Notes: generated by a model from the letters alone, not told the origin. DNA of 64,000 nt from Microbacterium oxydans (GCF_000956525.1 NZ_JYIW01000025.1:186001-250000), one strand, 5' to 3'. Numbered from the stretch's first letter, positions 1 through 9,657 are shown. Made by a program: numbers and translations.

Positions 1-1
1 G

Positions 2-1429
2 TTCTCGCAATGGCCGGACGCACTGGGGCTCGCTGCTCTGGACGACGATGACGCGATCCATGATTTTGCCCGACGTGCAGGGAACGAGTACCGCGCCGTC
101 GGGATTCGCGCGGCGCTGCACCCCCAGATCGACCTGGCCACGGAGCCACGCTGGGCGCGGCAGCTGCAGACGTTCGGAGCGGATGAGGAGCGGGTGTCGC
201 GATACACGCGTGCGTACCTGTCCGGGTTCCAGGGTGATGCCTTGGGGCCGGGCAGCGTGGCATGCGTCACGAAACATTTCCCTGGCGGTGGGCCACAGAA
301 AGACGGAGAGGACGCCCACTTCCCCTACGGGCGTGAGCAGGTCTACACCGCCGAGGCTTTCCAGACTCATCTTCAGCCGTTCATCGCAGCTATCGAGGCC
401 GGCACGGCAGGCATCATGCCTTACTACGGCATGCCCGTCGGATTGACGATAGACGGCGAACAGATCGAGGAAGTCGGGTTCGGCTATAACCGACAGATTC
501 TCACCGGTCTTCTGCGGGAGAAGCTCGGATTCGACGGGGTTATCCTCACCGATTGGGAGCTGGTGAATGACAACTACGTCGGCGAGCAGGTGCTTCCTGC
601 CCGGGCTTGGGGCGTAGAGCACCTGGATGCCCGCGGCCGAATGCTGAAGATCCTGGAAGCCGGCGCAGACCAGTTCGGTGGGGAAGAGTGCACGGACATC
701 CTGCTTGACCTTGTCCGCATCGGCCTGGTCGACGAACAACGACTCGATCAGTCGGCTCGTCGCCTCCTTCTCGTGAAGTTTCAGCTCGGCCTGTTCGACA
801 ACCCTTACGTGGACGTTGACCAAGCGGTTGAAGTGGTCGGCTCTGCGGAGAACGCTGCGGCAGGGCTGCGGGCTCAAGCGCGCTCGCTGGTCATCCTCGA
901 GAATCGCGACCAGTTCCTTCCGCTCCGCGGCACGCCACGAATCTACGTCGAGGGTGTGGATCCGGTCGTCCTCGAAGGACGTGCCCACGTAGTGTCAGAT
1001 CCGGCTGAAGCAGACCTTGCCATCGTCCGGGTCAGCGCGCCGTTCCAGCCCCGAAACGACCTCTTCCTCGAGGACTACTTTCACCAAGGGGACCTCGAAT
1101 TCGCTCCCGGTCTCATCTACCGCCTGCAGCAGATCGCACACAGCACCCGCCTTCACGTAGACGTTGCCCTCGACCGTCCGGCAATCCTTGAACCGCTGAC
1201 GGAGTTGGTGTCCGGACTCACCGTCAGCTTCGGGGTCAGCGACGAGGCACTGTTGCTCGCACTCACCGGGGGTATCGAACCACGGGGGGTTCTCCCTGTC
1301 GAGATTCCACGGTCGATGCACGCGGTTCGTGCGTCCCACGAGAGCATCCTGGGCACGGTGAACCCGCTGTACAGCGTCGGCGATGGACTGCGTCTCGGCT
1401 CGGACAGCGATGCACCTAGTCGGGCCTAA
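2..1429 (+). CDS. Glycoside hydrolase family 3 beta-glycosidase, 5' end cut by window
   Basis: Hydrolyses terminal beta-linked sugars (beta-glucosidase or beta-xylosidase type), probably in the cytoplasm. The open frame runs in from before base 1, so the N-terminus is missing; at least 475 residues remain. Visible GH3 barrel marks are DLATEPRWAR near residue 46, KHFPGGG near residue 89, and GVILTDW, whose Asp is the expected nucleophile, near residue 183. The rest matches the alpha/beta sandwich domain, but there is no C-terminal fibronectin-III-like domain, unlike the two other GH3 enzymes in the window. It converges on the GH10 gene with hairpins between them. Exact substrate cannot be read from sequence. 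Confidence 0.9.
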   Translation, partial: FSQWPDALGLAALDDDDAIHDFARRAGNEYRAVGIRAALHPQIDLATEPRWARQLQTFGADEERVSRYTRAYLSGFQGDALGPGSVACVTKHFPGGGPQKDGEDAHFPYGREQVYTAEAFQTHLQPFIAAIEAGTAGIMPYYGMPVGLTIDGEQIEEVGFGYNRQILTGLLREKLGFDGVILTDWELVNDNYVGEQVLPARAWGVEHLDARGRMLKILEAGADQFGGEECTDILLDLVRIGLVDEQRLDQSARRLLLVKFQLGLFDNPYVDVDQAVEVVGSAENAAAGLRAQARSLVILENRDQFLPLRGTPRIYVEGVDPVVLEGRAHVVSDPAEADLAIVRVSAPFQPRNDLFLEDYFHQGDLEFAPGLIYRLQQIAHSTRLHVDVALDRPAILEPLTELVSGLTVSFGVSDEALLLALTGGIEPRGVLPVEIPRSMHAVRASHESILGTVNPLYSVGDGLRLGSDSDAPSRA

Positions 1430-1468
1430 GTAAGTCCGGGTGCCTGCAACCGTGCCGTAAAGCGGTGG

Positions 1469-1563
1469 GCTGGCCGCGTCCGCCTTGCGGGGGCGTGTCA
1501 GCGAACGCGGCCAGCGGTTCGGGACGGGGTGGGCGAACAGAGGAAGCCTGCTCGCCCACCCCG
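1469..1563. terminator. Two hairpins between convergent GH3 and GH10 genes
   Basis: An 11-bp perfect stem pairs 1469-1479 with 1505-1515, and a 12-bp perfect stem pairs 1525-1536 with 1552-1563. They lie between two genes that end facing each other, so they likely stop transcription from both sides. Confidence 0.65.
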
Positions 1564-1567
1564 CTGA

Positions 1568-3211
1568 TCAATCCACCGTCACGACGACGGGTTCAGATGA
1601 GGTTGAGCCGTTCGCGTTCGTGAACGTCGCTGTCAGCGTGTGCGCTCCGCGGGCGACACCTTCCAACGTGAGCGTTGCGGTCTGCGCATTCGGGGTCGCT
1701 GCGCTCAGGTCGCCAGCCCCGACCTCCACACCGTCGAGGAAGAACGCATATGAGGTGGCGTTGGTTCCCCACCACAGGTTCGCGGTCGCGATGAAGTCTC
1801 CATCTCGGTCCCAGTTGTCCGTGCTGACCACCGGCTGTGCCGGTGCGGCGTCGGTGACGGTCACCGTGACAGAAGACGTGTGGGTGACGCCTTCTGAGTT
1901 GATGAGCTCGGCGCGGTATGTGTACGTGCCGTTCGCTTTGCCCGAGAACTCCGTTGATGCCGTTTGGGACGTGACATCCACCGCATTCAGCTGCTGGCCG
2001 TCTACAAGAACGTCGTTCTCGTAGAGCCGGTAGTAGCTGCCGGGCGTCCCATGCCACAGGTTCATCTCGATGTTGTAGTTACCATCGCGGAGCCCGGTTG
2101 CCCACCCTGCAGTGCTCGACAAAACTGCCGCGCTGGGTGCGGAGCCGTTGTGGATGTAGGACTTGAGGGCGTCGCGAACCGCTACGAAGGCCGGCTTCGG
2201 ATTGAACTCCTCGTCGAACATCGTCGGCTTCGCGCCGGGAAGCCAGGTGTAGAGGTGCTTGTCCGTGAACCCCCACACGCTGATGTCGGTCACCCCAGCC
2301 GCGAGTGCTTCAGCGACGACATCTCCGTAGATCTGAGCCTGCGAGATGGGGTCGTAGGTGTGCACATCGAGCTCGGCGATGGTGACCTCGAGTCCGAGCG
2401 CGCGATAGTCATTGATGATGTCGGTGAGCACTCCAGGCGTCGGGCCGACATATGTCTCATGCATCTGCAGCGCCACGCCATCGAGGGGGACGCCATCTGC
2501 GACCATGCCTGCGACAAGGTCGTAGAGCTCCTGCCGCTTGGCGGGATAGAACTCGACCATGTTCTCGTTGATGAAAAGCTTCGCCGTCGGGTCTGCGGCA
2601 TGCGCGATGCGCAGCGTTTCGGCGACGTAGTCCGGGCCCATGCGCTCATAGAACAGGTTGTGTTCGAGGCCCTCGCCGCCGAAGGTCGTGAACATCTCCG
2701 TGACGATGTCCCACCGATCCATCTTTCCGCTGTAACGCTGCATGATGGTCTCGAAATGCTCGACGACAGCGGCCCGGAACTCTGCCGGATCGGTCTTGGC
2801 GACCAGATAGTCGGGGTTGAACGACCGGGAGATGCCGCTGTGAGCTTTGACCTCCATGTCATGCTCCTGCGCGAAGGCAACGAGACGGTCGAGGCCTGCG
2901 AAGTCGAAGACGCCCTCCTCCGGCTGCACCATGTTCCACTTGAACTCGTTCTCAGGTGACAGGCTGTTGAACTGCTCGGACAGCGTTGCCCCATAACGGG
3001 GGTCCGTGAAGTAGTTGGCGGGGCGGTCGTCCGTTGTGGATTCTGAGGCCTTCACCGAACCAGAGCCGAAAAGGATGCCTGCTTGATCGGCAAGCTCTCG
3101 AATGGTTGGTCCGGAATCGTTGGTGTTGTCTGCCATGGCGGGTGCGGAGGTGATGAGGGATGCTCCAAGGAAGAGGGTAGATACGAGGGCGAGCGTCTTG
3201 CGTGTTCTCAT
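1568..3211 (-). CDS. Secreted GH10 glycosidase, TomA/xylanase-like, with two C-terminal Ig-like modules
   Basis: Extracellular retaining glycosidase of family 10. I start at the ATG at 3211 because it opens a Sec signal peptide (cut after AMA, about residue 27); the longer frame adds 49 residues without signal character. The GH10 barrel spans about residues 35-345: FNSLSPENEFKW, then WDIVTEM with acid/base Glu172, and TIAELD with nucleophile Glu280, then WGFTDKH. Two copies of a roughly 90-residue module (DGNYNIEMNLWHGT and DGDFIATANLWWGT) follow. Odd points: Thr replaces the near-invariant Asn before Glu172, and the usual GHTLVWHSQ segment reads KAHSGISRS. In Clavibacter a GH10 enzyme, TomA, is a tomatinase, so the substrate may be a saponin sugar chain and not xylan. 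Confidence 0.9.
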   Translation of the reverse strand: MRTRKTLALVSTLFLGASLITSAPAMADNTNDSGPTIRELADQAGILFGSGSVKASESTTDDRPANYFTDPRYGATLSEQFNSLSPENEFKWNMVQPEEGVFDFAGLDRLVAFAQEHDMEVKAHSGISRSFNPDYLVAKTDPAEFRAAVVEHFETIMQRYSGKMDRWDIVTEMFTTFGGEGLEHNLFYERMGPDYVAETLRIAHAADPTAKLFINENMVEFYPAKRQELYDLVAGMVADGVPLDGVALQMHETYVGPTPGVLTDIINDYRALGLEVTIAELDVHTYDPISQAQIYGDVVAEALAAGVTDISVWGFTDKHLYTWLPGAKPTMFDEEFNPKPAFVAVRDALKSYIHNGSAPSAAVLSSTAGWATGLRDGNYNIEMNLWHGTPGSYYRLYENDVLVDGQQLNAVDVTSQTASTEFSGKANGTYTYRAELINSEGVTHTSSVTVTVTDAAPAQPVVSTDNWDRDGDFIATANLWWGTNATSYAFFLDGVEVGAGDLSAATPNAQTATLTLEGVARGAHTLTATFTNANGSTSSEPVVVTVD

Positions 3212-3379
3212 GAGTCTCTGATTCTTGTTCTCCGCGCGCAAACCAGCGTCCGCGCACGGTAGGGAAACTACAGGGAGGGAACTCGAAAATGTGCGTTGCG
3301 GGGCGTCGCAGATCCTTTCTGACTCATCTTTGAGTGGGATCGAGAGCCGCCGGCACACTCATTGTGCTGACGGTTGGGG

Positions 3380-3397
3380 AAAATGTAGCAGACGTAC
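3380..3397 (-). promoter_or_regulatory. Shared upstream element of GH10 gene
   Basis: AAAATGTAGCAGACGTAC lies about 170 bases upstream of the GH10 start and recurs with one change at 23923-23940 before the second GH35 gene, which is also on the minus strand. Read on the minus strand it contains TGCTACATT, which could be an extended -10. It could be a promoter, an activator site, or both. The remaining 3212-3504 stretch shows no gene. Confidence 0.45.
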
Positions 3398-3504
3398 GGA
3401 TTTCAAGGAACCGTTTGTTGCGCTCCCGCGGCGCGGTGGATGAAGCCGCGGGCGCTTACGCTGAGTGGATGGATGACGGTGGGGTCGGTGACGCTCAGCG
3501 GTCG

Positions 3505-3936
3505 ATGAAGATCCTCGTGAACAAGCAGTACGAGGCGCACCAGTTCGCGCTGGTCGACGTCGCTCAGCTCCGCACGTGGTGGGAGTCGCCAGTGAATGAC
3601 GTCATGCGGGATCTCCATCGATGTCGAGCGGAGTGCACCGACCGACATGACCCTGCCTGTCAGTATGTGCAAGACATCGATGCCCAGGCGGCCGTGGACG
3701 ATGCGGCAGCGTATATGAGAAGTCTTCGCGGCGAGGGCGTCATCCCGCTGTTCATCGACTCGGCGACCGTCGGCGCCAGGGCTCTTGAAGGATCGGCGCA
3801 AGCGCGTTTGACGCTGTCCTTGATCCTCGACCCGCTTGTCGTAGATGGGGAGGGGCGATTCGGAGAGGGCCGACATCGGTTGCGCACGATTCTGGGTGAG
3901 GGTGTTACGGGCGACGTTCCTGTGATCGTCGGGTGA
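3505..3936 (+). CDS. Hypothetical protein with ParB-like EGRHRL motif
   Basis: A 143-residue frame with strong G/C third-position bias, so it is very likely coding. The C-terminal third reads LILDPLVVDGEGRFGEGRHR followed by L, with VPVIV after it, resembling the substrate-binding core of ParB/Srx-like folds. No other domain is recognised. The start is uncertain: ATG at 3505 precedes the compact part, while the frame stays open back to 3334 and has an ATG at 3469; none has a convincing ribosome site. It diverges from the GH10 gene and precedes the GH78 promoter, and nothing links it functionally to sugar use. Confidence 0.5.
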   Translation: MKILVNKQYEAHQFALVDVAQLRTWWESPVNDVMRDLHRCRAECTDRHDPACQYVQDIDAQAAVDDAAAYMRSLRGEGVIPLFIDSATVGARALEGSAQARLTLSLILDPLVVDGEGRFGEGRHRLRTILGEGVTGDVPVIVG

Positions 3937-4035
3937 CACGCGTCCCGGGGTTGTTTCCGCGACCGGGGATGCGTGCCACTCGTTGCCCGCGGATTCGGAG
4001 AACACGAGCGAGCTCAGCGCCCACGCGACATAGGT

Positions 4036-4049
4036 TTGACGCGCGTCAA
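4036..4049. promoter_or_regulatory. LacI-type operator before GH78 gene
   Basis: TTGACGCGCGTCAA is a perfect 14-bp palindrome 80 bases upstream of the GH78 start. It matches sites at 15194, 15305 and 22191, the second-last lying before the lacI-type gene itself. Confidence 0.75.
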
Positions 4050-4129
4050 TATTCATGGTTATCTGACAGAGTCCTCGTGTCGTTCGCGCGGGGATCACGC
4101 TACGGCGAGGCGCACAGAAGGGCCCCGAC

Positions 4130-6616
4130 ATGACCACGACCCACCCCGTCCTTTCTCCCGAGGCACAGTTCATCTCGGCAGCGAGAGTAAGCGAGGAGGG
4201 GGATCCGGCGCCGTACTTCCGCCGAGAGTTCCAGGTGAGCGAGGGCCTGCGCTCGGCCACGTTGCGCGTAACCGCACTCGGGATCGTCACCAGCTTCATG
4301 AACGGACGACGGGTGGGCGAGGATGTCCTCGCGCCGGGATGGACCGCGTACCAACACCGCATCGCCGTTTCCACGTACGACGTCACCGAACACATCACGC
4401 CGGGTGACAACGCGCTCGGAGCGGTAGTCGCGGAAGGTTGGGCGGTGGGCAAAATGGGGTTCGAACTCAAGCGCCATCACTACAGTGACCGCCCCGCTCT
4501 GTTGGCTGAGCTGGTGTTGGAGTACGAAGACCGAACCGACAGGATCACGACGGATCAGAGCTTCCGCGTCGGTGAAGGCGCGGTCCGCTCCGCGAGTATC
4601 TACGACGGTGAGGTGTACGACGCTCGGCTGCAGTCGACCGGATGGGATCTGCCCGGATTCGATGACTCCGCTTGGGAGCCGGCGACCGTGCATCCGCAGG
4701 ACGTCTCCGTGGTGACGGCGGACGGCCCACCGCCCATCCGCCGCACCGAGGAGCTGCCTGTTGCCTCCATCATCTCCACGCCGGGTGGTCGCACGGTCGT
4801 GGACTTCGGACAGGTTCTCACCGGGTGGGTCCGCATTCGCGTCAGCGGGGAAGAGGGGCAGACCGTGGTTCTGCGCCACGCTGAGCTTCTCAATGCGCAC
4901 GGCGAACCAGAGTACGAGACTCTTCGCACCGCTAAAGCAACCGACACCTACACGCTCAAGGGCGACGACGAGGAGACCTGGGAGCCGGACTTCACCTTCC
5001 ACGGTTTCCGATATGTCGATGTCGAGGGCTGGCCTGGTGAGCTCGACGCGACCGCTCTGACCGCGGTGGTCGTCCACAGCGAGATGGACCGCACCGGGTG
5101 GCTGGATACCTCGGATAGCCTGCTGAACCGCCTGCACCAGAACGTGGTCTGGTCCATGCGTGGAAACTTCCTCGGTGTTCCGACCGATTGTCCGCAGCGC
5201 GACGAGCGACTGGGGTGGACGGGTGATCTCCATGCCTTCGCGCCGACAGCCGCATTCCTGTACGACGTTCGCGAAGTGCTCGGATCCTGGATGAAAGACG
5301 TGGCTGCGGAGCAACGTGAGAAAGGGTACGTGCCCTTCTACGTGCCGGACGTATCGACGACGCCCTCAGCGCCGACCGCGCTGTGGAGCGATGTAGTCGT
5401 CGGGTTGCCGTCGATCCTCTACCGGGAGTACGGTGACGTCGAAATCCTCCGCGAGAACTGGCCGGCGATGACAGCCTTCGTGGACCAGGTCGAGGCTCTT
5501 CTCGACCCGACGGGTCTGTGGGGATCGGGCTTCCAGTTTGGCGACTGGCTTGACCCGGATTCACCGGCTGACGATGCCAGCGGCGGCAAAACGGACCGGC
5601 ACCTGGTGGCCTCAGCGTGCTTCGTGAAAACGGCGCAACAAATGGCGGATGCCGCGCGCGCACTCGGACTCGTCGACGAAACAGCGCGGTACACGGAACT
5701 GGCCGAGCGCACCCGCACCGCCTTCCGTACCGAGTACCTGGCCCCGTCTGGACGCCTCGTGAGCGACTCGGCGACGGCCTACGCGCTCGCAATCTGCTAC
5801 GACCTGCTGGACACCGAGCAGCGAGTGCGTGCCGGTGAGCGGCTAGCGCAGCTCGTTACCAAGAGTGGCTACACCGTGTCCACGGGTTTCGTGGGAACCC
5901 CTCTGGTCGCACACGCGCTCTCCGACACCGGGCACGTTGACACCGCCTACCTCCTCCTTACGGAGAAGGAGTGCCCCTCCTTCCTCTATCCGGTGACTCA
6001 GGGCGCAACGACCATCTGGGAGCGATGGGATGCGGTCCGTCCTGACGGAACTCTGAACTCCACCGGTATGACCTCTCTCAACCACTACGCGCTAGGATCC
6101 ATCGCACACTGGATGCACCGTGTCATCGGCGGTCTTGAGGCCGTGGAGCCGGGATACCGTCGTATGCGTATCGCCCCGCAGCCAGGTGGGGATCTCACGT
6201 CTGCACTCCTCGTGCACGACACCGTCCTCGGCGAGGTCCGCATCGCATGGAACATCACCGAGGGACAGGTCTCGATGACGGCGACGGTGCCCGAGGGAGC
6301 CTCTGCGGAGGTCGTGCTGCCCAACCATCCGGATGGTCTCGAACTGGAGGTGGGGGCGGGAACGCACACCTGGTCCTATGACGTCGGCGTCGATGAGCAC
6401 GAGGACTATACGTTCGATACGTCTCTGAAGACCCTGGCTGAGGATCGCACGGCGTGGCGAGCGCTGACTCAGGTCTTCAAGAAGCACCTTCCGTTCCCCA
6501 TCGATGCGTCAGGGCCGGACGCAGCGCACGTCAATCTCAACATCCTGCTGGCGGCAGTCCCGCACAGCACCCCGGAGCTCGAACGAGACCTCCGTGAGAC
6601 GTTGGCCGCGCTGTGA
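4130..6616 (+). CDS. GH78 alpha-L-rhamnosidase
   Basis: Removes terminal alpha-L-rhamnose from plant glycosides by inversion, probably inside the cell since no signal peptide is seen. At 828 residues it has the usual layout: an N-terminal beta-sandwich region, the concanavalin-like rhamnosidase domain, the (alpha/alpha)6 barrel with DCPQRDERLGW starting at Asp353, and a C-terminal beta domain. A tail of about 60 residues after the beta domain (from DYTFDTSL) is an extra region, predicted helical by eye. The ATG at 4130 follows the LacI operator by 80 bases. It overlaps the next gene by four bases (GTGA), so the two are cotranscribed and probably translationally coupled. Confidence 0.93.
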   Translation: MTTTHPVLSPEAQFISAARVSEEGDPAPYFRREFQVSEGLRSATLRVTALGIVTSFMNGRRVGEDVLAPGWTAYQHRIAVSTYDVTEHITPGDNALGAVVAEGWAVGKMGFELKRHHYSDRPALLAELVLEYEDRTDRITTDQSFRVGEGAVRSASIYDGEVYDARLQSTGWDLPGFDDSAWEPATVHPQDVSVVTADGPPPIRRTEELPVASIISTPGGRTVVDFGQVLTGWVRIRVSGEEGQTVVLRHAELLNAHGEPEYETLRTAKATDTYTLKGDDEETWEPDFTFHGFRYVDVEGWPGELDATALTAVVVHSEMDRTGWLDTSDSLLNRLHQNVVWSMRGNFLGVPTDCPQRDERLGWTGDLHAFAPTAAFLYDVREVLGSWMKDVAAEQREKGYVPFYVPDVSTTPSAPTALWSDVVVGLPSILYREYGDVEILRENWPAMTAFVDQVEALLDPTGLWGSGFQFGDWLDPDSPADDASGGKTDRHLVASACFVKTAQQMADAARALGLVDETARYTELAERTRTAFRTEYLAPSGRLVSDSATAYALAICYDLLDTEQRVRAGERLAQLVTKSGYTVSTGFVGTPLVAHALSDTGHVDTAYLLLTEKECPSFLYPVTQGATTIWERWDAVRPDGTLNSTGMTSLNHYALGSIAHWMHRVIGGLEAVEPGYRRMRIAPQPGGDLTSALLVHDTVLGEVRIAWNITEGQVSMTATVPEGASAEVVLPNHPDGLELEVGAGTHTWSYDVGVDEHEDYTFDTSLKTLAEDRTAWRALTQVFKKHLPFPIDASGPDAAHVNLNILLAAVPHSTPELERDLRETLAAL

Positions 6617-8388
6617 CGAATCGAGGCGACATCAACGTCTTCTGCAACCCCCTCGATCTCGCGTACCGGTACCAGGACTTTGCCCGCGGACCGTTGCGCG
6701 CGGTCTTCCGGGAGGCGGCCGACCCCTCGGTGGTGCGGTTCCAGGACCACTTCTATATGTTCGCGTCGATGAGTGGCGGGTTCTGGCATTCGGCTGATTT
6801 GCGTCAATGGCATTTCGCCGCCGCGCCTGACCTGCCCGCAGGGGACTACGCGCCAGACGTCCGCGAAGTCGACGGGGCGCTCATCGTCACGGCGTCGAGG
6901 CGGAAGCCCGGTAGTCCCGTCTTCCGGTCGCGCGACCCTCTCGGCCAAGGCTTCGAGCAGATCAGCGAAAGTGCCTTCGCGTGGTGGGACCCGAACCTGT
7001 TCCAGGACCTCGATTCTCGAACGTACCTGTATTGGGGGTGCTCGAATAAAGAGCCGTTGCGAGGCGTCGAAGTGTCTCCGGACTCTCTCCGCCCGCTCGG
7101 GGAACCCGTCGACGTCCTGTCGGGTGACATCGCTGCGTACGGCTGGGAGCGAAACGGCGAGAACAACCGGATGGCTCCTCCCGTGACGCTGGGCGAGAAG
7201 TTCAGTGCGAAAGCCTTCGGTACGCACAGCCCGTCTCCGTATCTGGAAGGCGCGTGGATGACGCGCCACAAAGACACGTACTACTTCCAATACGCAGGGC
7301 CGGGCACCGAATACAACGTGTACGCCGACGGCTATTACACCGCTCCATCCGCCCTCGGACCGTTCACTCCGTCGCCGCACAACCCGTTCTCGTCCAAGCC
7401 CGGCGGATTCATCACCGGCGCCGGCCACGGCAGCACCTTCCAGGACGCGTACGGGAACTGGTGGCACGCAGCCACTATGCGTATCTCCGTCAATCACCGG
7501 TTTGAGCGCCGCCTGGGTATCTTCCCCGCGGGGTTCGACGATGACGGCGTGCTCTTCTGCAATCAGACCTTCGGCGACTACCCGACGGCCGTCCCCGATG
7601 GTCCGGCCGACCCATGGGCGGCGAGTACGGGATGGATGTTGCAGTCGTACCGTGCGCGTGTGGCCGCGAGCTCTGCAACTGCAGGCCATGGGCCAGAACT
7701 GGCTGTAGATGAAGACGTTCGCACCTGGTGGGTGGCTGGTGATGAGAGCCCAGGGGAGACGCTCACCCTCGACCTCGAGCAATCGCGCGAGGTGCATGCC
7801 ATCCAAATCAACACTGCTGACCACCAGCTCGCTCGTCGGAAGCCCCGCCGGCCCCGCCGCGGTCCGGACGAGCAGCCTGTCGCATTGCGGGCCGTGCATC
7901 CGCAGGACCATCCGGTGCGGTACACCCTGGAGACGTCCGTCGACGGGGAAGCCTGGTCGATGCTGCACGACGGACGCACCGATGCATCGGATCGCCCGCA
8001 TCGTCTCCTCGTCCTGGAACACCCGGAACAGGTGCGTTTCGTGCGCATCACGGGCGTGTCGTCGCCCTGGAACGCGCCTCTTGCGCTGAGCGGCGTCCGA
8101 GTGTTCGGACACCACACGGTGCCGGCACCGCCTCAAGCTGAAGCGACCGCGCGACGGACCGGTCCTCTCGACGCTGAAGTGACCTGGAAGGCTGTGCCTG
8201 AGGCTGATGGCTACAACGTCCGGTATGGCTTGCGCCCGGACCGGCTGTATCACTCCTGGCAGGTACTCGCGGCCGAGTCGCTCACCCTCTCTACCCTCAA
8301 CGCCGGGGAAGAGTACTGGGTCGCCGTGGACGCGTACGGTCCTGGTGGAGTTACGGCTGGCGACCCAGTACTCATCGCAGACGAGTAA
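6613..8388 (+). CDS. GH43-like five-bladed beta-propeller glycosidase with C-terminal accessory domains
   Basis: Probably an arabinosidase or xylosidase type enzyme. The GTG start overlaps the GH78 stop. The first 330 residues form a GH43-like propeller: EAADPSVV with candidate catalytic base Asp37, WWDPNLF, and GHGSTFQDAYGNWWHAATM, a block typical of one GH43-related group. Residues of about 350-500 look like an F5/8-type C (discoidin, CBM32-like) module ending in VRFVRITG and VRVFG; the last 80 resemble a fibronectin-III repeat (EADGYNVRYG). No signal peptide is seen, which is unusual for an enzyme carrying binding modules. Linked to GH78, it may trim rhamnose/arabinose or xylose side groups. 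Confidence 0.85.
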   Translation: MTNRGDINVFCNPLDLAYRYQDFARGPLRAVFREAADPSVVRFQDHFYMFASMSGGFWHSADLRQWHFAAAPDLPAGDYAPDVREVDGALIVTASRRKPGSPVFRSRDPLGQGFEQISESAFAWWDPNLFQDLDSRTYLYWGCSNKEPLRGVEVSPDSLRPLGEPVDVLSGDIAAYGWERNGENNRMAPPVTLGEKFSAKAFGTHSPSPYLEGAWMTRHKDTYYFQYAGPGTEYNVYADGYYTAPSALGPFTPSPHNPFSSKPGGFITGAGHGSTFQDAYGNWWHAATMRISVNHRFERRLGIFPAGFDDDGVLFCNQTFGDYPTAVPDGPADPWAASTGWMLQSYRARVAASSATAGHGPELAVDEDVRTWWVAGDESPGETLTLDLEQSREVHAIQINTADHQLARRKPRRPRRGPDEQPVALRAVHPQDHPVRYTLETSVDGEAWSMLHDGRTDASDRPHRLLVLEHPEQVRFVRITGVSSPWNAPLALSGVRVFGHHTVPAPPQAEATARRTGPLDAEVTWKAVPEADGYNVRYGLRPDRLYHSWQVLAAESLTLSTLNAGEEYWVAVDAYGPGGVTAGDPVLIADE

Positions 8389-8417
8389 CGGCGCGTCGGC
8401 ATCACCGCCGCACATCA

Positions 8418-8457
8418 AAGAAGGCGGTCCTACGCGAAACGCGGGGACCGCCTTCTT
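8418..8457. terminator. Bidirectional terminator between GH43 and GH1 genes
   Basis: A 13-bp perfect stem (AAGAAGGCGGTCC with its complement) encloses a 14-base loop, between two convergent genes. The stem arms are flanked by A- and T-rich ends that serve both directions. Confidence 0.85.
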
Positions 8458-8464
8458 CGCTCAC

Positions 8465-9634
8465 TCAGAGCGCGTTTGCGCGGGCTACAGCACCGAGCCA
8501 GTCCAGGCTCGGCTTCGGGTGACGCTCGAAGGTCTCCCGGTCTACTGCGACCAGTCCGAACGTGGGACCCCAGTGGCCCCACTCGAAGTTGTCGAGGAGG
8601 CTCCAGTGGAGGTAGCCGCGTACGTCGATTCCCTCGGCGATGGCCGACGACAGGTCTGCGAGCGCCTGCGATGTGTAGGCGATCCGGGTGTCATCGTGTG
8701 CGGTGGCGATGCCGTTTTCGGTGACGAGGATGGGCACGTCAGGGCCGATGACCTCGCGAGCGTGACGTACGGCGATACCGAGAGCGTCGGGACGGTACGC
8801 CCAGCCCATCAGAGTGTTATCGTCGGCTGCCGGGTGCGGAACGATGCCGTCTGCATCCACAGGCTGGCTCGTGTACGACTGTGTCCCGACGAAGTCATCA
8901 TCGCGAGAAACCTCGAGGTACCTGTCCTCGATGAGGTACTGCACCTCGGCGTACTTCTCCTCGTTGCCGGGCGTCGACGTCAGCGCCTGGTTGCCGATGG
9001 TCCAGCCAACTCGAGCCTTCGTGAGACGGAGGACCACGGCTTTCGCGGCACGGTGGGCCGCAATCAGCACGTCGCCGATCTCCTGATCAGGGAGACCGTT
9101 CTTCGGGTACTCGTTTCCCAACGCGACCTGTCGCTGGCCGCCATGAGTGATGGCCAAGATGTTGGGCTCGTTGATGGTGATGACCCACTCGACGTCCTCG
9201 AGAATCGTGCAGGCCTGCTCGACGTATCGCTGGAACGCGTCGACAGCGCTTTCCCCCAGCCATGCCCCGCGGTCTTCGAACCACAGCGGGTGGGTGAAGT
9301 GGTGGAGAGTGACGATGGGCTCTAGTCCCAGCTCGCGCGCGGTGAGGATCATGCGTCGATAGTGAGCGAGCTCCGCGCGAGAGAACTGGCCAGGGAGCGG
9401 TTCGATGCGCGACCACTCGAGGCTGAACCGGTATGCGGTGAAACCGCGGTCCGACAGAAGCTGCATGTCTTCGCGGTACCGGTGATAGCTGTCCAGCGCG
9501 TCGCCGCTGGACTGGACACCATAGTCGGCGGCAACCTGCTCGAGCCGCCACCAGTCGTTGTTGAGATTGTTGCCTTCGACCTGATGCGCGGCTGTGGCTG
9601 CGCCCCAGAGAAAGTTCTCGGGGAAATCTGACAT
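8465..9634 (-). CDS. GH1 beta-glucosidase/beta-glycosidase
   Basis: Cytoplasmic retaining beta-glycosidase. It opens with FPENFLWGAATAAHQVEG, has the acid/base motif ITINEPN and the nucleophile motif LVTENGI, and near the end carries GYLHWSLLDNFEWGHWG. At 389 residues it is somewhat shorter than the usual 440-480. I use the ATG at 9634 because the family N-terminus begins there and AAGGATGG lies just upstream; a longer frame to 9703 adds unrelated residues. It is last in the operon GH2-GH3-SDR-GH1, 23 bases after the SDR gene. Confidence 0.93.
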   Translation of the reverse strand: MSDFPENFLWGAATAAHQVEGNNLNNDWWRLEQVAADYGVQSSGDALDSYHRYREDMQLLSDRGFTAYRFSLEWSRIEPLPGQFSRAELAHYRRMILTARELGLEPIVTLHHFTHPLWFEDRGAWLGESAVDAFQRYVEQACTILEDVEWVITINEPNILAITHGGQRQVALGNEYPKNGLPDQEIGDVLIAAHRAAKAVVLRLTKARVGWTIGNQALTSTPGNEEKYAEVQYLIEDRYLEVSRDDDFVGTQSYTSQPVDADGIVPHPAADDNTLMGWAYRPDALGIAVRHAREVIGPDVPILVTENGIATAHDDTRIAYTSQALADLSSAIAEGIDVRGYLHWSLLDNFEWGHWGPTFGLVAVDRETFERHPKPSLDWLGAVARANAL

Positions 9635-9657
9635 GTCGGAACCATCCTTCGTTCTGC

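Noticed and set aside
3403..4470. 355-residue frame on the minus strand
   Set aside because: It lies opposite the small plus-strand gene and the GH78 start, with composition typical of an antisense shadow.
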